Origin: Mediterranea sp. (in: CFB group bacteria)
GTDB taxonomy: Bacteria; Bacteroidota; Bacteroidia; Bacteroidales; Bacteroidaceae
DNA: 64,000 nt
Direction of reading: 5' to 3'
NCBI GenBank assembly: GCA_031261785.1
Contig: JAISIZ010000108.1
Coordinates: 27,964-91,963, forward strand
In this document: piece by piece, positions 60,224 through 64,000 of the stretch
Position numbering within the stretch: the first letter of the stretch is position 1
Layout of the letters: every line of letters begins with the position of its first letter
Made by a program: the position numbers and the translations under genes
The notes under the pieces: model-generated
The model's database searches: none
Told to the model about the DNA's origin: nothing
Seen by the model: only the letters and a program-made list of their open reading frames with translations

Positions 60224-60697
60224 TTAGAAGGTTACTTGTTTCGCTATTTTCGTATAAATGGAGATAAGCTCCTCTACCTTGACGAAGAGTTGATTCAGGA
60301 TGGCGACGACGTTGGCTTCGAGCAAAGGGTAATCGTGAGCGAGATCGTTTCGCAAATCGCGTAGATAAATCCACTCGTCGACCGAAGGGAGAAGCTCGTA
60401 GCGTTCCAGGCGGTTCAGCACGTCGCGCATCGGCAGGGAAGTGACATCATCACCCAAATAGCTTAATATAAGGCGGAATATCTTTGCGCCCATGGCATCT
60501 TGCAACTTCGAGAAACGAAAGATAAACTGGTCGACACAGGCAATCTGCTCGTCATTCATATAGACGTAATCGTCGACCGAAAGAGGAATGGGTAGACCCA
60601 ATCGCTCCATGGCCTGGTGAATGCGGAGGATGTGCTTATCGCAGACTTCGAACTCGCGCTTCAGACGTTCCGTTATTTCTTTCTGCTTATCAGTCAT
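60224..60697 (-). CDS. HEPN-domain putative RNase toxin (HepT-like)
   Basis: [13 protein letters not shown] (Rx4H motif) in an all-alpha protein; overlaps MNT gene. Confidence 0.8.
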   Translation of the reverse strand: MTDKQKEITERLKREFEVCDKHILRIHQAMERLGLPIPLSVDDYVYMNDEQIACVDQFIFRFSKLQDAMGAKIFRLILSYLGDDVTSLPMRDVLNRLERYELLPSVDEWIYLRDLRNDLAHDYPLLEANVVAILNQLFVKVEELISIYTKIAKQVTF

Positions 60698-60998
60698 TTT
60701 GTAGCAATATACCGGTTCGTAGCGCTTCGTGGGCTACGGGCGATTCTTCGTCATCGCCTATAATGTCAATCTTCTGGTCGCCGAGATGCCGCTTGACACG
60801 CGCGCCCATCCGGATGCGTGCGAGTACGCCTCTCTTCTCTTCGCCCGTAGTGCGGACTAGAAGGTCGATATCCCCTCCCCGCTTGGTATCATCCGTGCGG
60901 GAACCGAAGAGATATACCCGCACTCCTTCGCCATAGATTTCCCTGGCTACTTGGAGAATGATCTGTATTTCAGTGGGGCGGAGACGCATATTATTCAA
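60690..60998 (-). CDS. Minimal nucleotidyltransferase (MntA-like antitoxin)
   Basis: VYLFGSRTDDTKRGGDIDLLV (GSx10DxD). Confidence 0.88.
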   Translation of the reverse strand: MNNMRLRPTEIQIILQVAREIYGEGVRVYLFGSRTDDTKRGGDIDLLVRTTGEEKRGVLARIRMGARVKRHLGDQKIDIIGDDEESPVAHEALRTGILLQND

Positions 60999-61000
60999 TA

Positions 61001-61131
61001 TTATTTAAATAGTTCCGAATGGGATCCGATACGAAATATTTCTATAAAATCATGCTCTTTATCAAACCATATCAACAAGAAATCATTTTAAAATCTTTCT
61101 TGTATTGCGTACTATAATGTAGTACTTTCAT
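61001..61131 (-). pseudogene. Internally deleted YafQ/RelE-type toxin gene
   Basis: N-terminal MKVLHYSTQYKKDFKMI then, in another frame, DFLLIWFDKEHDFIEIFRIGSHSELFK*; start overlaps antitoxin stop as ATGA. Confidence 0.8.
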
Positions 61132-61367
61132 TTCTCTATTCGCATGATTTCAAGAAAGCCTCCAGTTCCCGCGTATTTTCCCGCCTTAGCTTCTTCCAGA
61201 GCCGCCAAGGTCTCTTCATTAGGCGTATTGTAGATTGCGTCCATCAGGACACACTCAACATACTGATTGAGGCTCCGATGCTCTTCTTTAGCTTTTGCTT
61301 TCAGAAGATTGAGCAATTCCGTATCGAAGCGGAATGCCGTTCTTTTTTTTATTGCAGTCCTTTCCAC
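61128..61367 (-). CDS. RHH/RelB-type antitoxin-like protein
   Basis: TAFRFDTELLNLLKAKAKEEHRSLNQYVECVLMDAI. Confidence 0.75.
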   Translation of the reverse strand: MERTAIKKRTAFRFDTELLNLLKAKAKEEHRSLNQYVECVLMDAIYNTPNEETLAALEEAKAGKYAGTGGFLEIMRIEK

Positions 61368-61486
61368 CCTTTTATTTTTTTAAGTTATGCTACAAAAGTA
61401 TAATACTTCCGCAATTTCCACAAGAATAGTGGGTTATTTAACAATCGTTGGGTTTCGCGAGGAGGGATAAGCCGGGCTTACCGGCG

Positions 61487-62800
61487 TTATCGTCCGATGC
61501 AGTAGTATTCGAAGCCGGCGGCGTGCATGTCGTCGGCGCTGTAGATGTTGCGGCCGTCGATGACGAGGGGTCGGTTCATCGACTTGGCGATGACGCCCCA
61601 CGAGGGGAGGCGGAACTGCTTCCACTCGGTGAGCAGCAGGAGGGCGTCGGCATCGAGCACGGCGTCGTACATGTCGGTGGCGTACTCCACGGCCTCGCCG
61701 AGGCGGCGGCGGCACTCGTCCATGGCGACAGGGTCGAACACCCGCACCCGGCAACCCGCGTCGAGCAGGAGGCGGATGGTGACGAGCGACGTCGCCTCGC
61801 GCATATCGTCGGTCTCGGGCTTGAAAGCCAATCCCCAAAGGGCGATAGTCTTGCCCGAGAGTTCTTCTTTATAATAGGAAGAGAGTTTGTGGAACAGCAC
61901 CAATTTCTGGTCCTCGTTCACCTCCTCCACGGCTTGCAGCACGCGCATGGGGTAGCCGTTCTTGCCGGCCGTCTTGATGAGGGCTTTCACGTCTTTTGGG
62001 AAACAGCTGCCTCCATATCCGCAACCGGGATAGAGGAACTTGTTGCCTATGCGCGTGTCGGCCCCGATGCCCCGACGCACCATGTTGACGTCGGCCCCCA
62101 CCAGCTCGCAGAGGTTGGCGATGTCGTTCATGAAGCTGATGCGTGTGGCCAGCATGGCGTTGGCCGCGTATTTGATCATCTCGGCGGATGGTATGTCGGT
62201 AAAGATCACCCGGAAATTGTTGAGCAGGAAGGGACGGTAGAGGCGCGTCATCAGCTCCTCGGCCTGCTTGCTCTCCACGCCCACCACCACACGGTCGGGC
62301 GACATGAAATCCTTGATGGCCGCCCCCTCCTTGAGGAACTCGGGGTTGCTGGCCACGTCGAACGGCACGTCGACACCCCGGCGTTCCAGCTCCTCGCGTA
62401 TCACGGTTTTCACCTTCAGCGCCGTGCCTACGGGGACGGTCGACTTGGTGACCAGCACCGTGTACTTATTGATATGTTGGCCAAACGTATGTGCCACGGC
62501 CAGGACATAGCTGAGGTCGGCAGATCCATCCTCGTCGGGCGGCGTTCCCACGGCGCTGAACACCACCTCCACGTCGTCGATGCAGGAGGCAAGGTCGGTC
62601 ATGAAGCGCAGGCGTCCCTCACGTACGTTGCGGAGCACCATCTCGTCGAGGCTTGGCTCGTAGATGGGCACCTCCCCGCGGTTCAGGGCGTCGATCTTCT
62701 CTTTGTTGACATCGACACAGGTGACGTTGACGCCCATCTCGGCAAAGCAAGTGCCCGAGACGAGACCTACATATCCCGTGCCCACTATCGCTATATTCAT
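61487..62800 (-). CDS. ugd: UDP-glucose 6-dehydrogenase
   Basis: MNIAIVGTGYVGLVSGTCFAEMG; FLYPGCGYGGSCFPKDVKAL; GLAFKPETDDMREA. Confidence 0.95.
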   Translation of the reverse strand: MNIAIVGTGYVGLVSGTCFAEMGVNVTCVDVNKEKIDALNRGEVPIYEPSLDEMVLRNVREGRLRFMTDLASCIDDVEVVFSAVGTPPDEDGSADLSYVLAVAHTFGQHINKYTVLVTKSTVPVGTALKVKTVIREELERRGVDVPFDVASNPEFLKEGAAIKDFMSPDRVVVGVESKQAEELMTRLYRPFLLNNFRVIFTDIPSAEMIKYAANAMLATRISFMNDIANLCELVGADVNMVRRGIGADTRIGNKFLYPGCGYGGSCFPKDVKALIKTAGKNGYPMRVLQAVEEVNEDQKLVLFHKLSSYYKEELSGKTIALWGLAFKPETDDMREATSLVTIRLLLDAGCRVRVFDPVAMDECRRRLGEAVEYATDMYDAVLDADALLLLTEWKQFRLPSWGVIAKSMNRPLVIDGRNIYSADDMHAAGFEYYCIGR

Positions 62801-62831
62801 ACGCTATCTCTTTAATTATGTTGACTTTACA

Positions 62832-63395
62832 TTAGATCCGTTCCACGTAGCCCTTTGGCATATCCACACAGGCACAGCCCAGCATGTCCAGCCGGACAGC
62901 AATTTGCGACTTCCCCTTGAACTCCCACAGCTCACCTTCCAGTCCGGTGAGAGGGCCTTTGATGACGCGCACAGCTACGCCTTTCTCCAAGGGTGCCTCG
63001 TTGATGGAGACGGTGGTCTCGGAGTAGTCGAGCATGAAGCGGAATCGCTCCATCTGGTCGTCGGGGATGATGGTGGGTTTACCCTCACCGCGCATCACCA
63101 TGTACCGGCTCACGGCCGAGAGCGTCAACACTTCGCGTCGCTCGGTAGGGTCGGCGTGCACGAATATCATCATGGGGATGAGTACCCGTTCCACCGTTTT
63201 CCGCCGGTCGCTCCACTGGTGTACTTCTTGCTGGACAGGGACAAAATTTTCGATGCCCATTTGGCCCAAGCGTTGGCTCACTTTCCTTTCGTGGTGCATC
63301 TTGACGTATGCCGCGTACCAACGTTTAGAGCGAGCTACGCTATTCCCTGTCCCAATGGAGACAGCAGCCGGAAACTCTTCTATCGCTTGACTCAT
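62832..63395 (-). CDS. NusG-like transcription antiterminator of the UpxY type
   Basis: RSKRWYAAYVKMHHERKVSQRLGQMGIENFVPVQQEVHQWSDRRK; C-terminal KOW-like VRVIKGPLTGLEGEL; heads a polysaccharide cluster. Confidence 0.9.
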   Translation of the reverse strand: MSQAIEEFPAAVSIGTGNSVARSKRWYAAYVKMHHERKVSQRLGQMGIENFVPVQQEVHQWSDRRKTVERVLIPMMIFVHADPTERREVLTLSAVSRYMVMRGEGKPTIIPDDQMERFRFMLDYSETTVSINEAPLEKGVAVRVIKGPLTGLEGELWEFKGKSQIAVRLDMLGCACVDMPKGYVERI

Positions 63396-63457
63396 AAATT
63401 TCTCTCCGCTTTGTCCGCCATTCCGTTTTGAGAACAGATGGAAAACAAAATCGACGG

Positions 63458-63465
63458 CAAAGATA
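63458..63465 (-). promoter_or_regulatory. -7 promoter element (TATCTTTG) for the polysaccharide operon
   Basis: caaagata on plus strand, with TTTTGCG about 20 nt further upstream. Confidence 0.6.
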
Positions 63466-63693
63466 AACAAAAGGAGAGAAAAAACGCAAAAAAAAGAAGA
63501 TTTAAAAAAGAGACGCAACATGTTTGTAATACATGTTTCAATCCAATGACCGGCAATCAAAGGGCGGCAAATGCCGATTGGGATACGGATTTCGTGGATT
63601 TCGTAAGTTCCATCCCCTCTTGAGGGCAAAATGGGACGCATACAGCGCGTCGCGTTCGTTCCCGTCCGGACGGCTCCTCCTTTTGTCGGGAAG

Positions 63694-64000
63694 AAATATA
63701 CCGGGTATTTTTCGTCCCGCTGCCGTCTTGGAGAAATATACCGGGTATTTTTTCGTCCCGCTGCCGTCTTGGAGAAATATACCGGGTATTTTTTGTCCCG
63801 CTGCCGTCGCGGAGTGATATACCGGGTATTTTTTCGTCTCGCTGCCGTCTTGGGGAAATATACCGGGTATATTTCGTCCCGCCGCCGTCTTGGAGAAATA
63901 TACCGGGTATTTTTTAGTCTCGCCAGCCTCCGCAGAGAAATATACCGGGTATATTTCGTCTCGCTGCCGTCTTGGGGAAATATACCGGGTATATTTCGTC
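63694..64000. repeat. Tandem array C, at least 8 units of 40-42 bp, running off the window
   Basis: 'ccggg' at 63701,63741,63782,63822,63863,63903,63945,63985; unit approx. GGAGAAATATACCGGGTATTTTTTCGTCCCGCTGCCGTCTT. Confidence 0.95.

Noticed and set aside
63396-63690. Invertible promoter upstream of the UpxY-like gene, as in Bacteroides capsule loci
   Set aside because: No pair of longer inverted repeats flanking the TATCTTTG promoter was found; only a 7-bp palindrome is present.

Overview
Bacteroidales-type chromosomal window; taxon inferred from SusC/SusD pairs, UpxY and TAnnTTTG promoters. From left to right: (1) the 3' end of a histidine kinase and a SusC/SusD pair; (2) a large glycan-utilisation locus (about 5.9-25.1 kb) with a membrane-anchored AraC-type regulator, ROK kinase, NagB-like deaminase, FucP-like MFS transporter, GH18-ThuA fusion, GH9, ThuA-like, beta-helix/propeller protein, SusC/SusD and lipoproteins; (3) an accessory island (about 25.1-30.5 kb) ending near the 3' end of a tRNA-Ser, with a tandem array of small divergent paralogues and a decayed AbiE-type toxin-antitoxin; (4) housekeeping genes (ABC-F, grpE, dnaJ, ruvA, pgk, nth, pheS); (5) a long minus-strand surface-polysaccharide cluster (about 43.7-63.4 kb) starting with an UpxY-like antiterminator, containing a mini fatty-acid-synthesis cassette and three toxin-antitoxin modules between sugar-nucleotide genes. 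The most unusual signal is three tandem arrays (about 590-942, 28321-28710, 63694-64000) with unrelated sequences but the same 40-42 bp period, each unit carrying a short inverted repeat. Other leads: the ATGA-coupled small-protein array with a truncated extra copy, a four-copy 20-21 bp phased operator-like array upstream of the ROK operon beside a regulator whose receiver domain lacks its phospho-acceptor Asp, and two antitoxin genes whose partner toxins carry internal deletions. All calls come from reading the sequence and supplied ORFs; no database search was run.
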